The notes below the pieces were generated by a model. That model was given only the letters and a program-made list of their open reading frames with translations, made no database searches and was not told where the DNA came from. Shown here piece after piece: positions 21,236-30,237 of a stretch of DNA of 64,000 nt (position 1 is the first letter of the stretch; each line of letters starts with the position of its first letter). A program made the position numbers and the translations under genes. The DNA is from Brucella cytisi (lineage in GTDB: Bacteria > Pseudomonadota > Alphaproteobacteria > Rhizobiales > Rhizobiaceae), in the NCBI GenBank assembly GCA_012103075.1, contig JAAVLQ010000001.1, forward strand, positions 372,001 through 436,000. Direction: 5' to 3'.

Positions 21236-21848
21236 TCACTGGATGAGGCTGATGCGTCCGGATTTGACCTTCTGCTCAACCCAACTGCGCTCATCTCCCC
21301 AAGTGTGGCGTTTCCAGCCTTCCCGGTGAAGCCGCAGATTTTCACGTCCCAGCTTTCCTCCGGACATTTTCCGAGCATGTACCAGATGCCAAAAAGCCGG
21401 TGCTTGGAAAGGCTTTGCTTATATTCTCGTCGGTTACACCCAGCTCTTTGCATCCGGCCAGATAGAATTGGGGTGGCATGATCCGGATTTCCTTGCCCGC
21501 AGAGCCGACAACTTCGATGGTCTGCATAGTCCAGTCGCCACGTCTTCCCTTGAGACGGGAGAGGAAATTGGGACCGTGGTGATATTTGCGAATGATGCTT
21601 GGATGATAGGCAAGCATCACTTCCTTGGCCGCCTTGAACGTTGGCGTCTGTACAAAGCCCGGATCGCGAAGCCGCCGCTGCATCGGCTTGCTTGAGGTTG
21701 CCAAGATCAAGAGATCTGTTCGGGTGCCACTCATGCCGATGGATTTTTTGGGCTCGTTGAAACGGACCACAAAATCGGCACCATCCACTTCAGCAGAAAG
21801 ATCGCGCGGCAAAGGCGCGTTGCCGACGATGATCAATGTCTTTTTCAT
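21236..21848 (-). CDS. GT29 (sialyltransferase-like) family protein, frameshifted
   Basis: The N terminus matches the long sialyl motif of family 29: LIIVGNAPLPRD, then ADFVVRFNEPKKSIGMSGTR, i.e. VGN...D.VVRFN...G.GTRTD. A second conserved block is PSTGFFGIWYMLGKCP (short-motif region), followed by WDVKICGFTWEGWKRH. About 205 residues; Brucella homologues have been labelled urease operon accessory protein, for which I see no support. Two bases are missing, at 21391-21395 (T-run) and 21323-21327 (ACCGGGAA where ACCTGGGAA is needed for Thr-Trp-Glu). Start ATG 21848 has GGAG five bases upstream. First gene of the minus-strand glycan run. Confidence 0.7.
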
Positions 21849-22084
21849 GAACTCCAACTCAAATTAGAATGAACCGGTGCCTGTGCCGAAGCAGTAGTTA
21901 TATCTAAACTAGAATTACATAATGATTACAACAACAGGAGGTAGTTTCCTTTGTTGTTGGAAATCCGGGTGAAATGCTAGGATTTCGCTGCAAACACGGC
22001 AGCCATGCAGGATATGCACTTCTCAAAAGGCAGGGAAAGACGGAAGCTTACTGTTGGGAGGAAGATAAAAAAGGGGATACCACC

Positions 22085-22231
22085 ATGAATCTTCGCACCC
22101 ATTTCCATCGCTGGATGCAGTATCGTGAAAATATTCGCGAGCTTAGTGGCTGCACTGACCGCGAGCTTTCAGATCTCGGCCTTTCACGCACCGATATTCA
22201 TCGCGTCGCCCGCGAAGCCGCTTTTGGTTGA
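22085..22231 (+). CDS. DUF1127 small basic protein
   Basis: 48 residues: MNLRTHFHRWMQYRENIREL, then TDRELSDLGLSRTDIHRVAR, the DUF1127 signature. Start 22085 follows GGGGATA. Such proteins are small, Arg-rich and probably RNA-binding; in Rhodobacter the DUF1127 protein CcaF1 is cotranscribed with CCUCCUCCC-motif small RNAs and affects RNA turnover. Here a triple-hairpin RNA of that kind lies 2.7 kb downstream, separated by the LysR and lrgAB genes. In Brucella DUF1127 proteins have also been linked to fucose use and stress. Confidence 0.85.
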   Translation: MNLRTHFHRWMQYRENIRELSGCTDRELSDLGLSRTDIHRVAREAAFG

Positions 22232-22300
22232 ACCAGCAGACCAAAGCCGTTTCCCTGTTTCGAGAACCGGCCTGTTTCGATCCGCAAAATCTTCCAAAAC

Positions 22301-22489
22301 CTACACGTCACCCGGCTTCTTGAACCGGATGTGAATGTTGTCGCCTGCGAGGTCGAAGCCTGCATAATTGCGCTGAAAGGCAATGAGCGCATCGTTTACG
22401 CCCTTTGAATAATCGTCTTCCTGCACATCAATATGGTGCCGGTATAGGATTCTGTCGTCCTTATAGAATATAACCTGACCTTCCATCAT
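22301..22489 (-). CDS. Small conserved protein of unknown function
   Basis: 62 residues from ATG 22489 (second Met three bases on), preceded by an excellent AAGGAGG ribosome site. Soluble and acidic-basic mixed: MEGQVIFYKDDRILYRHHID, then YSKGVNDALIAFQRNYAGFD. No Cys, no signal peptide or TM segment. I do not recognise a family; the strong ribosome site and good codon pattern argue that it is real. Confidence 0.6.
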   Translation of the reverse strand: MMEGQVIFYKDDRILYRHHIDVQEDDYSKGVNDALIAFQRNYAGFDLAGDNIHIRFKKPGDV

Positions 22490-22658
22490 AGCCTCCTTCT
22501 GATGAAGCGCTGAGCAGAAATCCGTGGGTGGTTTCAGGCGTCGCGCTTTGAAACGAGTGGGTAGAGCAATATTCTACACACGGGCCTATGGCTGAAGCGG
22601 TGCGGGGGCACTTATCCAGTCGGTATATCTAATTGAGATAGGCGATGCAGCGGGCGTT

Positions 22659-23557
22659 TCAAGATGATGCAGTGCCGGTTCCGGCTTTGCTCAGCTTGAG
22701 CCATGCACGAGCGGCGTGAGACAGGAACGCGCCTTTGCGCCAGATCAGCGCCAGATTCCAGTTCACATCGGCGCCTTTGATTCTGTGGATGCGCACGCCG
22801 GGATGATGCCGCTGTTCCGCAATCATTTTTGGTAGAAAGCCGATGCCCATGCCTGCTGCTACGAGCTCGACGATGAAGTCAATCTGACTGGAGCGCACCG
22901 CAACGTTTGGAGAGAATCCATGCGAACGACATGCATCAAGGATAATGTGATTGAGGGCAAAGCCGCTCTCGAAAAGAATGAACGGCAGGTTGGCAATGTC
23001 CTGCAGCGAAACGCCGTCACCACGCGCAAGCACATGATCGGTCGGGAGCAGCGCCACCACCGGTTCGCATCGCACATCCTGCCACTCGAAACTGTCTTCA
23101 ACCGGCAGAAGCGAAGCCGCAAGTTCCACATCTCCGGCAAGCAGCAATTCTTCCAACCTCCGGCTGCCGTGCTCGACCAGCTGAATGTCAATCTCAGGAT
23201 ACAGCTTCGTATAGGCCGCGAAGACGGGAGCGAAAAGCACGCTGGAGCCGATGGGCGGCAGGCCGAGTTTCAGGAGGCCGCGCTTGATACCGCGCAACTC
23301 GCCCAGCTCTGCCAGCATGTCGTCCTTTTCTGCCAGCATGGCGACCGCGCGACGAAAGACAATCTCACCTGCTGTCGTGAGGCGAGAAGGCGAGATTTCG
23401 CGATCCAGCAGAACCAGCCCCAACTCGTCTTCAAGCTGTCTGACCGCCTTGCTGACGGTCGACTGGGTCGCGTTGATGGTTTTAGCGGCGGCGGAAAAAC
23501 CGCCTTGCCGCACCACTTCGACAAAGGCCACGGAAGCTGCGCAAGTTCATGAGCCAT
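22659..23557 (-). CDS. LysR-type regulator next to lrgAB (CidR-like)
   Basis: HTH at residues about 5-60 (VRQGGFSAAAKTINATQSTVSKAVRQLED) and a periplasmic-binding-like effector domain through VAAGMGIGFLPKMIAEQR. About 297 residues. The start is blurred by a one-base change near 23535 in the MELAQL..AFVEVVRQG segment; ATG 23557 or 23550 are candidates. It is transcribed divergently from a CidA/LrgA-LrgB pair, the arrangement of CidR with cidAB in Gram-positive bacteria. It most likely controls that pair in response to a metabolite such as acetate or pyruvate (inference). Confidence 0.8.
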
Positions 23558-23605
23558 TCTATTACGGAATAGCTGCAATGAAATCAATTCATTTCTAGAA
23601 TAGTG
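23558..23605. promoter_or_regulatory. Candidate LysR binding sites in the lrgAB/LysR promoter
   Basis: CTATT-ACGG-AATAG at 23559-23572 is a T-N11-A inverted repeat just upstream of the LysR start. A related half-site, TTCTAGAATAG, lies at 23593-23603. Two sites around 30 bases apart fit the usual recognition and activation sites of LysR proteins. Confidence 0.6.
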
Positions 23606-23660
23606 CGAGAGAGCCTATATTCATCCATGAAAAATGCATCAGTCCCCATTGGAAAAGCAC

Positions 23661-24068
23661 ATGAACGCCCACAGCTTCTTGATCCGGTTTCGTTACGCAC
23701 TGCATCACAGCCGTTTGATGCAGATTGCGACGCTGGTCGGCTTTTGGCTGGCAGGTGAGCTTTTCGTCCGCCTCGTCGGCCTGCCTCTGCCGGGCGGCAT
23801 CGTCGGCATGGCGCTCGTGTTGGCTCTGCTTCTGAGCGGTCGTGTCAGCCTGTTCAGCATGAAACGCGGCGCAGAATGGTTTCTGGCAGAAATGCTGCTC
23901 TTCTTCGTGCCTGCAGTGCTTGCAGTCCTTGAGCATCAGGAACTGATTGGTCTGCTTGGCCTGAAAATCATGGCTGTGATTTTGCTGGGCACGTTGACGG
24001 TCATGAGTGTCACCGCATTGACGGTTGATCTCTGCTACCGCTGGAGTTTGCGCTATGTCGCTAAGTAA
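23661..24068 (+). CDS. CidA/LrgA family holin-like membrane protein
   Basis: 135 residues from ATG 23661, which has GGAAAAG before it (ATG 23634 is also in frame). Four TM helices with the family core ELFVRLVGLPLPGGIVGMAL and RVSLFSMKRGAEWFLAEMLLFFVPAVLAVL. CidA/LrgA proteins oligomerise and affect murein hydrolase export, cell death and, in some species, pyruvate or acetate handling. Overlaps the next gene by 14 bases, so translation is coupled. Confidence 0.88.
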   Translation: MNAHSFLIRFRYALHHSRLMQIATLVGFWLAGELFVRLVGLPLPGGIVGMALVLALLLSGRVSLFSMKRGAEWFLAEMLLFFVPAVLAVLEHQELIGLLGLKIMAVILLGTLTVMSVTALTVDLCYRWSLRYVAK

Positions 24069-24750
24069 TCCGCTTGTAGCGACGCTTTTCTGGTCTGCCG
24101 CAACGATCCTCCTTTATCTCGCTGCCAAGCGTGTCTATCTCCGCTTTCCCATGTGGTGGCTGACACCGCTCGCTGTTACGCCATTGTTGCTGATGGCTCT
24201 GGTCATTGGGCTCAATCAGAACTATCGTGGCTATTTCAGCGCCACCCATTGGCTGGTCGCGCTGCTTGGACCTGCAACGGTTGCTTTTGCAATCCCGATT
24301 TACCAGCAGCGCGCAACGATCCGCCGCTATTGGCCGGTGCTTCTGGCGGGCGTGGTTGTCGGAAGTTCATCTGCTATGGCTTCCGCATGGGGCCCGGCGC
24401 ATCTGCTGGGTCTCAACGAAGCAATCAGCCTCAGCCTGATGCCGCGTTCGATGAGCACGCCATTTGCGATGACTGTTTCAGGCGATATTGGCGGGACCCC
24501 CGACCTCACAGCAATCTTTGTGGTGCTGACCGGTGTGTTCGGCGCAGCCCTTGGCGAAGTCATGCTCAATTGGTTGCCGATCCGCTCCGCATTGGCGCGT
24601 GGAGCCCTTTTCGGCATGGGTGCGCATGGAGCCGGTGTGGCCAAGGCTCACCAGATCGGCAGTGAAGAAGGTTCGATTGCCGGGCTGGTCATGGTGCTTG
24701 TCGGCCTCGTGAATGTGCTTGCTGCACCTTTGATTGCCAGCTTTTTGTAA
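24055..24750 (+). CDS. lrgB: LrgB/CidB family membrane protein
   Basis: 231 residues in one frame, about seven TM helices. Family hallmarks: LNQNYRGYFSATHWLVALLGPATVAFAIPIYQQ, LMPRSMSTPFAMTVSGDIGG, and LFGMGAHGAGVAKAHQIGSEEGSIAGL near the C terminus, read here as shorter blocks of one continuous frame. Works with the overlapping CidA/LrgA protein. Start 24055 (MSLSNPLV) inside the end of the previous gene. Confidence 0.9.
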   Translation: MSLSNPLVATLFWSAATILLYLAAKRVYLRFPMWWLTPLAVTPLLLMALVIGLNQNYRGYFSATHWLVALLGPATVAFAIPIYQQRATIRRYWPVLLAGVVVGSSSAMASAWGPAHLLGLNEAISLSLMPRSMSTPFAMTVSGDIGGTPDLTAIFVVLTGVFGAALGEVMLNWLPIRSALARGALFGMGAHGAGVAKAHQIGSEEGSIAGLVMVLVGLVNVLAAPLIASFL

Positions 24751-24775
24751 GCGCCTAATTTTACAGACATTCTTT

Positions 24776-24803
24776 AAAAACGCCCGGTTTCCGGGCGTTT
24801 TTT
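24776..24803 (+). terminator. Terminator of lrgAB
   Basis: AAAAACGCCCGG, TTT, CCGGGCGTTTTTT: a strong intrinsic terminator 26 bases after the lrgB stop. Confidence 0.92.
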
Positions 24804-24903
24804 GTATTAGCGAATCTGCCTTTTTATTGAGCATTAACGTCTTTGCATAACTGATATGCATTAATGGCCGTTGCTGCAGAGAAGGGTGGCGGGTAAACAT
24901 TTC

Positions 24904-25021
24904 TTCATCGAGTTCACTCCTCCTCCCAGAACTCGATAAGGAATACGGCACTCCTCCTCCCAAGCCGTATTCAAGATCAGGCCGCGCATCCTCCTCCCGC
25001 GCGGCCTTTTTCTTTTTTTTT
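24904..25021 (+). ncRNA. Small RNA with three CCUCCUCCC-loop hairpins (alpha-r14/NfeR1- or cuckoo-like)
   Basis: Three consecutive perfect hairpins each display an anti-Shine-Dalgarno loop. Hairpin 1: 24907-24915 (ATCGAGTTC) with 24929-24937. Hairpin 2: 24941-24949 (GAATACGGC) with 24964-24972. Hairpin 3: 24980-24987 (GGCCGCGC) with 24999-25006, followed by a 15-base T-rich tract, so it doubles as the terminator. Loops 1 and 2 carry ACTCCTCCTCCC, loop 3 ATCCTCCTCCC. This matches alphaproteobacterial trans-acting RNAs known as alpha-r14/NfeR1 (Sinorhizobium) and CcsR or cuckoo RNAs (Rhodobacter), thought to block translation starts. The 5' end is a guess; a separate promoter after the lrgB terminator is expected. 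Confidence 0.85.
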
Positions 25022-25148
25022 AGCTCCCCACAATCCCACTTCGCTTTCGTTTGCGTGCGTTGACAATGCGTAACTGCGGGGCCCCATAGGCAAGCCTCGT
25101 CATCTGCTCTATTTCTGAAACAAGTTCTGAATCGGGGAGACAGCGTCC

Positions 25149-26702
25149 ATGACAAGCGGCATCCACCACATCACCCTCATCACCCGAAAAGTGCAGGCGA
25201 ATGTCGATTTCTATGCCGGCTTTCTGGGATTGCGTATCGTCAAGCAGACGGGCGGGTTTGAAGATGCCGAGCAACTGCATCTGTTTTACGGAGACCGTTC
25301 GGGCACGCCCGGATCATTGATTACATTTCTGGTGTGGGAAGATGGTGCCGGGGGCGTGTCGGCCACGGTCAGGTTAGCGAAATCGCACTTGCTATTGATC
25401 GCACTGCTATCGGTTTTGGCTGGAGCGCGCCTTGCGCTATCACGTGCCATCCGCAGGGCCGGTGCAAGAGTTTGGCGAACCTGTCCTGCGCCTGCGCGAT
25501 CCCGACGGTGTGATCGTCAAGCTTGTCGGCTGCGATCTTGCTGCCAACGATGCGTGGGAAAGTGAGGGCATTCCGGCAGCTTTCGCTGTCCGGCGTTTGC
25601 GTGCTGCGACTATTCTGTCCGAAGCAGCGGAACAGACTGCAGGTTTCATCGAACGTTATTTTGGTTTCAGGCCTTCGGCGAAAGAAGGTACGATAGATCG
25701 ACTTCTGTCGGATTCCGGCGACACCATCGATGTGCGAGACGCAGGCGGCTTCTGGCCGGGCATTCCCGGTACGGGTATTGCCGACCATGTCGCTTTTCGT
25801 GCCGCCGATACTGGCGAAGTGGAAAAGGCGGAGAAGGAGCTTTCCAAACTTAATTCCAGCGCCGTCAATGTGCACGACCGTAAGTATTTCACGTCGCTCT
25901 ATGTTCGCGAGCCGGGTGGAACGCTGTTCGAATTTGCAACTGATACACCGGGATTCGCAATAGACGAGCCGGTTGAAAAGCTGGGCCAGTTCCTGTTCGT
26001 GCCGCCGGGCAATGAAGAAAAGGCGGATGCCATCCGGGCACGGATGCCACAATTCGCCCTGCCGGGAGAGGAGCGTGTCATCTATCGCGATCTCCCTTTT
26101 GTTCATCGGATACACCAGCCGGATGACCCGGATGGCAGTACGCTGGTGCTTTTGCATGGCACTGGCGGAAACGAAAACGACCTGATGCCTTTCGCTCGCA
26201 AGGCTGCACCACGCGCAACCCTTCTCGGCGTGCGTGGACGCAGCACGGAAGAAGGTATCCAGCGCTGGTTTCGTCGCTTCGACCTGAAACAGTTTGATCA
26301 AGCCGATATTCAGTTTGAAGCGCAGGCATTCGAGGCTTTCGTTGAAGGTGCCGCCGCCGCTTATGATATCGATCTGAATCGGACGGCCTTTATTGGGAAC
26401 TCCAACGGCGCAAACTTGCTGGCCGCTTTCATGCGCTTGCATCCACACGTTGTTCGCACGGCGGTTCTTCTGCGCGGTCAGGAGGCTCTAAAGGAGCAGC
26501 CCGATGGCGCGGATTTGTCGGATGCTGCAGTGCTTTTGATGAATGGTGCATCCGATCCGTTCGGCGATGGGAGACCGGAATGCTGGAAAAAGTCCTGAGA
26601 GAAGACGGGGCGGCGCTTACCATCAGCACGGTCGAAGCAGGACATGCGCTCATCGATGAAGATATCCGCATTGCAGGCGATTGGCTTCGGGACAAGATAT
26701 AA
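25149..26702 (+). CDS. MhqO-MhqD fusion: double glyoxalase-fold dioxygenase plus esterase, frameshifted
   Basis: About 518 residues. Residues 1-140 and 150-310 are two vicinal-oxygen-chelate (VOC) modules: SGIHHITLITRKVQANVDFY (metal His), then GIADHVAFRAADTGEV and SLYVREPGGTLFEFATDTPG (metal Glu). Residues about 325-515 are a phospholipase/carboxylesterase-type hydrolase: TLVLLHGTGGNENDLMPFA, nucleophile AFIGNSNGANLLAAF, acid in MNGASDPFG, base in VEAGHALIDED. In Bacillus, MhqO and MhqD are separate operon partners protecting against hydroquinones. Breaks at about 25353 (G-run), 25418 (T-run) and 26578 (A-run) are single lost bases. GGGGAG lies before ATG 25149. Confidence 0.85.
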
Positions 26703-26705
26703 ATT

Positions 26706-26736
26706 AAAGGGCTGCGGAGTTCTCCGCAGCCCTTTT
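26706..26736. terminator. Bidirectional terminator between the two MhqO genes
   Basis: AAAGGGCTGCGGAG and CTCCGCAGCCCTTT pair perfectly over 14 bases with almost no spacer; T-runs follow on both strands. Confidence 0.9.
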
Positions 26737-26742
26737 ACTATA

Positions 26743-27693
26743 TTAATCGAGGGGCTTCAGGTTACGCTCGATGGCTTCCCGCTTTCCTTCGAGGAAAGGT
26801 GGAAGCGAAAGGCTTTCGCCAAGACTTTCAAGTGGTTCATCAACAGCGAAACCCGGCCCATCCGTAGCGATTTCGAACAGGATACCGTTCGGCTCGCGGA
26901 AGTAGAGCGAGCGGAAATAATAGCGTTCGACCTCACCGCTTGACGGCATGCGCACGGACCTCAGACGGTCGACCCATTCCTGCATACTTTCCTGATCCGG
27001 CGTGCGGAAGGCCACATGATGCACGGCGCCTGCACCCTGCCATGCAGTCGGCAGGTTTGGCTGCACCGCAACATGCAGTTCGGCGGCGGCACCACCCGGC
27101 CCCATCGAGAAGACATGGACATGACCTTCGCCGTCGGGCGAGATATAGTCGCCGGTCTGACGCATGTTCATGACCTTTTCCAGAATGATTTGGGTCGGTG
27201 CCAGTTCGGGAACACTGAGCGTGATCGGTCCAAGACCCTGATCTGACGTTCCGCAGGCACAGGGCTCCGGTCCCAGCTATGCGCTTCACCCGCGCCGCCA
27301 TCATCGGTCAGACGCAGGCGCTGACCCTCCGGGTCCTCGAAGTCGAGAACGGCTCGTCCTGCAACTTCGAAAATATCGCCTGTCTGGACGCCTTTATCGT
27401 TCAGGTGCTTTCGCCACCATTCGAGGCTTTCGACACCGTTAACACGCAAACCGGTGCGGGCGACACTGTTGGTGCCGCGCTGCTCGCGCTGTACCGGCCA
27501 GTCGAAAAGGTGATGTCCGTGCCGGGGAAGCCAGACCATCTGCGTAGAACAGATGGTAGGCGCTGGTGTCGTCCTGATTAACGGTTTTCTTGACAAGCCG
27601 AAGCCCGAGCGTGTCGGTATAGAAACGCCGGTTGCCGGGTGCGTCGGCGGTAATGGCTGTCAAATGGTGCAGCCCTGTCAGTTCCAATGCCAT
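26743..27693 (-). CDS. MhqO-like ring-cleaving dioxygenase (VOC family), frameshifted
   Basis: About 315 residues with two VOC modules: [20 protein letters not shown] (metal His at the start), [20 protein letters not shown], then [20 protein letters not shown] and [20 protein letters not shown] (metal Glu), ending [16 protein letters not shown]. Closest in layout to MhqO/hydroquinone-linked glyoxalase proteins. Several indels between about 27480 and 27560 (the [15 protein letters not shown] region is in another frame) and one near 27245 ([17 protein letters not shown]). Faces the MhqO-MhqD fusion across a shared terminator; likely a related quinone or aldehyde detoxification role. Confidence 0.8.
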
Positions 27694-28027
27694 AGTGTGC
27701 CTCCTTCAAAAACGGAGTTGCTGTTGGCGGTTATATCGGTCGGAGCTGATCACGAGGAAAGTATCACCTGTTGAACAGTGTGTAACCCATAAGCCGCAAT
27801 CGCCTTGCGTTCCGACAATGGTGGATAATTGGGGCTTGGCAGAACGTTTCACGTAAAGAATATATTAACCCTCAAGGTTCGGGTGTAATACCAAAACCAG
27901 ATGAGTTTGACCCATCGAATTTTGGTTAAGCCTGTGCGGCGATTGAGCATTTTCAGGGCGTGATGCGTCAGCATCTCAGCCCCCTCGTATAAGAGACCTG
28001 CTGGCGTAGCGTTGAGGGAGTTTGGTT
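27694..28027. other. Intergenic region with a hairpin, no gene seen
   Basis: 334 bases. At 27892-27927 ACCAAAA pairs with TTTTGGT and inner GATG with CATC, a stable imperfect hairpin without a T-tract. Open frames on the minus strand from 27849 are antisense shadows. Promoters for both flanking genes are expected here. Confidence 0.4.
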
Positions 28028-29273
28028 TTGCGGCGCGTTTTTCTCGGACTGCCCCTGCGTTGCTTGTTTTTCTGTCTGTGCTTGCCGGTTGCGCCAGCCG
28101 GCCAGAAGGCGTGCTTATCCCGGTTGGCGATGCCGTTTCTCCCGGTACGACCAAGGTTGACCTCGTCGTCGCGACCACGCGCCGTCCGTCAGATAATCCC
28201 GGCATACTTTTCTCCGGCGAACGCGACAAGCTCGTGTCGCTCAACGAGATTGTTGTGTCCATTCCGCCGGAAAAAACCGCAAGGCGGGTGAAGTGCAATG
28301 GCCGAAGAAACTGCCACCCAATCCGCAAAAGGATTTCACCACCGTCAGTGTGACGCCGCTCAAAACCGATGTGGAAATGGCGGGCTGGGTTCGTCCGCAC
28401 CTGACCAAAAGCCGTCGCGTGATGGTGTTCGTGCACGGCTTCAACAATACGTTCGAGGATTCCGTCTATCGCTTTGCGCAGATCGTGCATGATTCGGGAG
28501 CCGATGTTGCGCCGGTGATCTTCACCGCCATCGCGCGCCAGTGTATTCGACTATAATTACGACAAGGAAAGCACCAATTATTCCCGCGATGCGCTGGAGC
28601 AGATATTGCGTGCCATCGTGCGCGAGCCCGAGGTCAAGGACATTACGGTCATGGCCCATTCGATGGGCAGCTGGCTGACGGTTGAGGCTCTGCGGCAGAT
28701 GGCGATCCGCGACGGTCGCGTGAATGCCAAGATAACGGATGTCATTCTGGCATCCCCGATCTCGACGTCGATGTGTTCTCGAAACAGTTCCTTGCCATGG
28801 GCAAGCAGCATCCACGCTTCACATTGTTCACGTCTCGGGATGACAAGGCGCTTGCATTGTCGCGGCGTATTTCCGGCAATATTGACCGCACGGGTCAAAT
28901 CGACCCGTCGATTGAGCCCTATCGCTCCGAGCTGGAAAAAGCAGGCATCACCGTTATCGACTTGACGCAGCTGAAGGCGGGTGACCGTCTTAACCATGGC
29001 AAGTTTGCTGCGAGCCCGGAAGTCGTGCAGCTGATCGGTCAGCGCCTTGTTGCTGGCCAGACGATTACGGATTCGCAGGTCGGCCTCGGCGATCGTTTGG
29101 GCGCGGTGGCGATGGGTACGGCGCAAGGTGTCGGTACCGCCGCCTCGCTGGTGGTGACAGCACCAATTGCCGTGTTTGATCCGAATACCCGCAAAACCTA
29201 TGACGAGCAGATCGACCGCTTTGGTCGCGCTGTTGGCAATACGGTTGGCGCGGTAACGATCCCTACGCAATAA
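28028..29273 (+). CDS. Lipoprotein alpha/beta hydrolase (DUF900 type), frameshifted
   Basis: Signal peptide with lipobox LSVLAGC, so probably lipid-anchored. DUF900 hydrolase core: RVMVFVHGFNNTFEDSVYRF (oxyanion), nucleophile in DITVMAHSMGSWLTVEAL, DPDLDVDVFSKQF-type acid segment and a long C-terminal part with a Gly/Ala-rich stretch (GAVAMGTAQGVGTAASLVV). About 415 residues. Breaks: T-run near 28040, lost C at 28284 (TRKAGEVQWPKK), two bases missing at 28531 (ACCG-CCA where Phe-Thr-Trp-Pro needs ACCTGGCCA) and lost C at 28760. TTG starts at 28028 or 28022 follow GAGGGAG. Substrate unknown. Confidence 0.75.
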
Positions 29274-29365
29274 GCGACGGAGAACGCTTCGCCTCCACAG
29301 TTGTCATATTTGAGCTGACGCTGTAGGACTCGCGGCCAATAAATTCGGGCCGCGAGGAGAACCTC

Positions 29366-30236
29366 ATGCAGATCATCCGCACCATAGAGGAATTGCGTCA
29401 GATTTTTGACACCTGCAAGGCGGGCTGGAAAACGCATCGGTTTTGTGCCGACCATGGGCTATCTCCATAAAGGCCACCTTGAGCTGGTTCATCGTTCAAA
29501 GGCGGAAAATGACGTGACCGTCGTGTCGATTTTCGTCAATCCGCTGCAATTCGGCGCAAATGAAGACCTCGACAAATATCCGCGCGACACGGAACGCGAT
29601 GCGGCTCAGCTGCGTGGGGCGAGCGTCGATTATCTCTTCGCTCCAACCGTCAGCGACATGTACCCGCGCCCGATGCAGGCCGTGGTGGATGTGCCCACGC
29701 TTGGCAACCAGATGGAAGGTGAGGCGCGTCCCGGTCACTTCGCCGGTGTCGCAACGGTCGTTAGCAAGCTCTTCAATATCGTTGGCCCGGATGCAGCCTA
29801 TTTCGGCGAAAAGGATTTCCAGCAGCTCGTCATCATCCGCCGCATGGTGGAGGACATGGCGATTCCAGTGCGAGTGGTTGGCGTCGAGACGGTGCGCGAG
29901 GATGACGGGCTCGCCTGTTCGTCCCGCAATGTCTATCTGACGCCTGAACAACGCGCCGCTGCAATCATTGTGCCGAAGGCGCTGGATGAAGCCGAGCGCC
30001 TCTATCGCTCCGGCCCGGACGATCCCGATGCGCTGGAAGCGGCAATCCGCACTTTCATCGCCACTGAACCGCTGGCTGTGCCGGACGTGGTGGCACTCCG
30101 CGATCCGCTGACACTGGAGCGCCTGACATCGGTTCAGGGGCGTCCAGTACTCGTCGCACTGTTCGTGCGGCTCGGCACGACGCGGCTTCTCGACAATCGT
30201 GTGATCGCGCATGTCGCGCAGGAACAGGCGGCCTGA
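29366..30236 (+). CDS. panC: Pantoate-beta-alanine ligase (pantothenate synthetase), frameshifted
   Basis: Last step of pantothenate synthesis, joining pantoate and beta-alanine with [16 protein letters not shown] at the start; [20 protein letters not shown] holds the HIGH-like nucleotide site; [17 protein letters not shown] loop and [15 protein letters not shown] (KMSKS-equivalent) follow. About 290 residues. A single break near 29408 (an extra A or two missing bases before PARRAGKR). ATG 29366 follows GAGGAGAACC. Directly followed by panB, one base after the stop. Confidence 0.93.
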
Positions 30237-30237
30237 A

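Noticed and set aside
21236..21848. Urease accessory function for the GT29-like protein
   Set aside because: No urease genes nearby and the sequence fits the sialyltransferase long motif; the old label appears to be positional.
25432..26702. Separate start for the second half of the MhqO-MhqD protein
   Set aside because: The break at 25353-25418 is explained by two lost bases in G and T runs, and no ribosome site precedes 25432.
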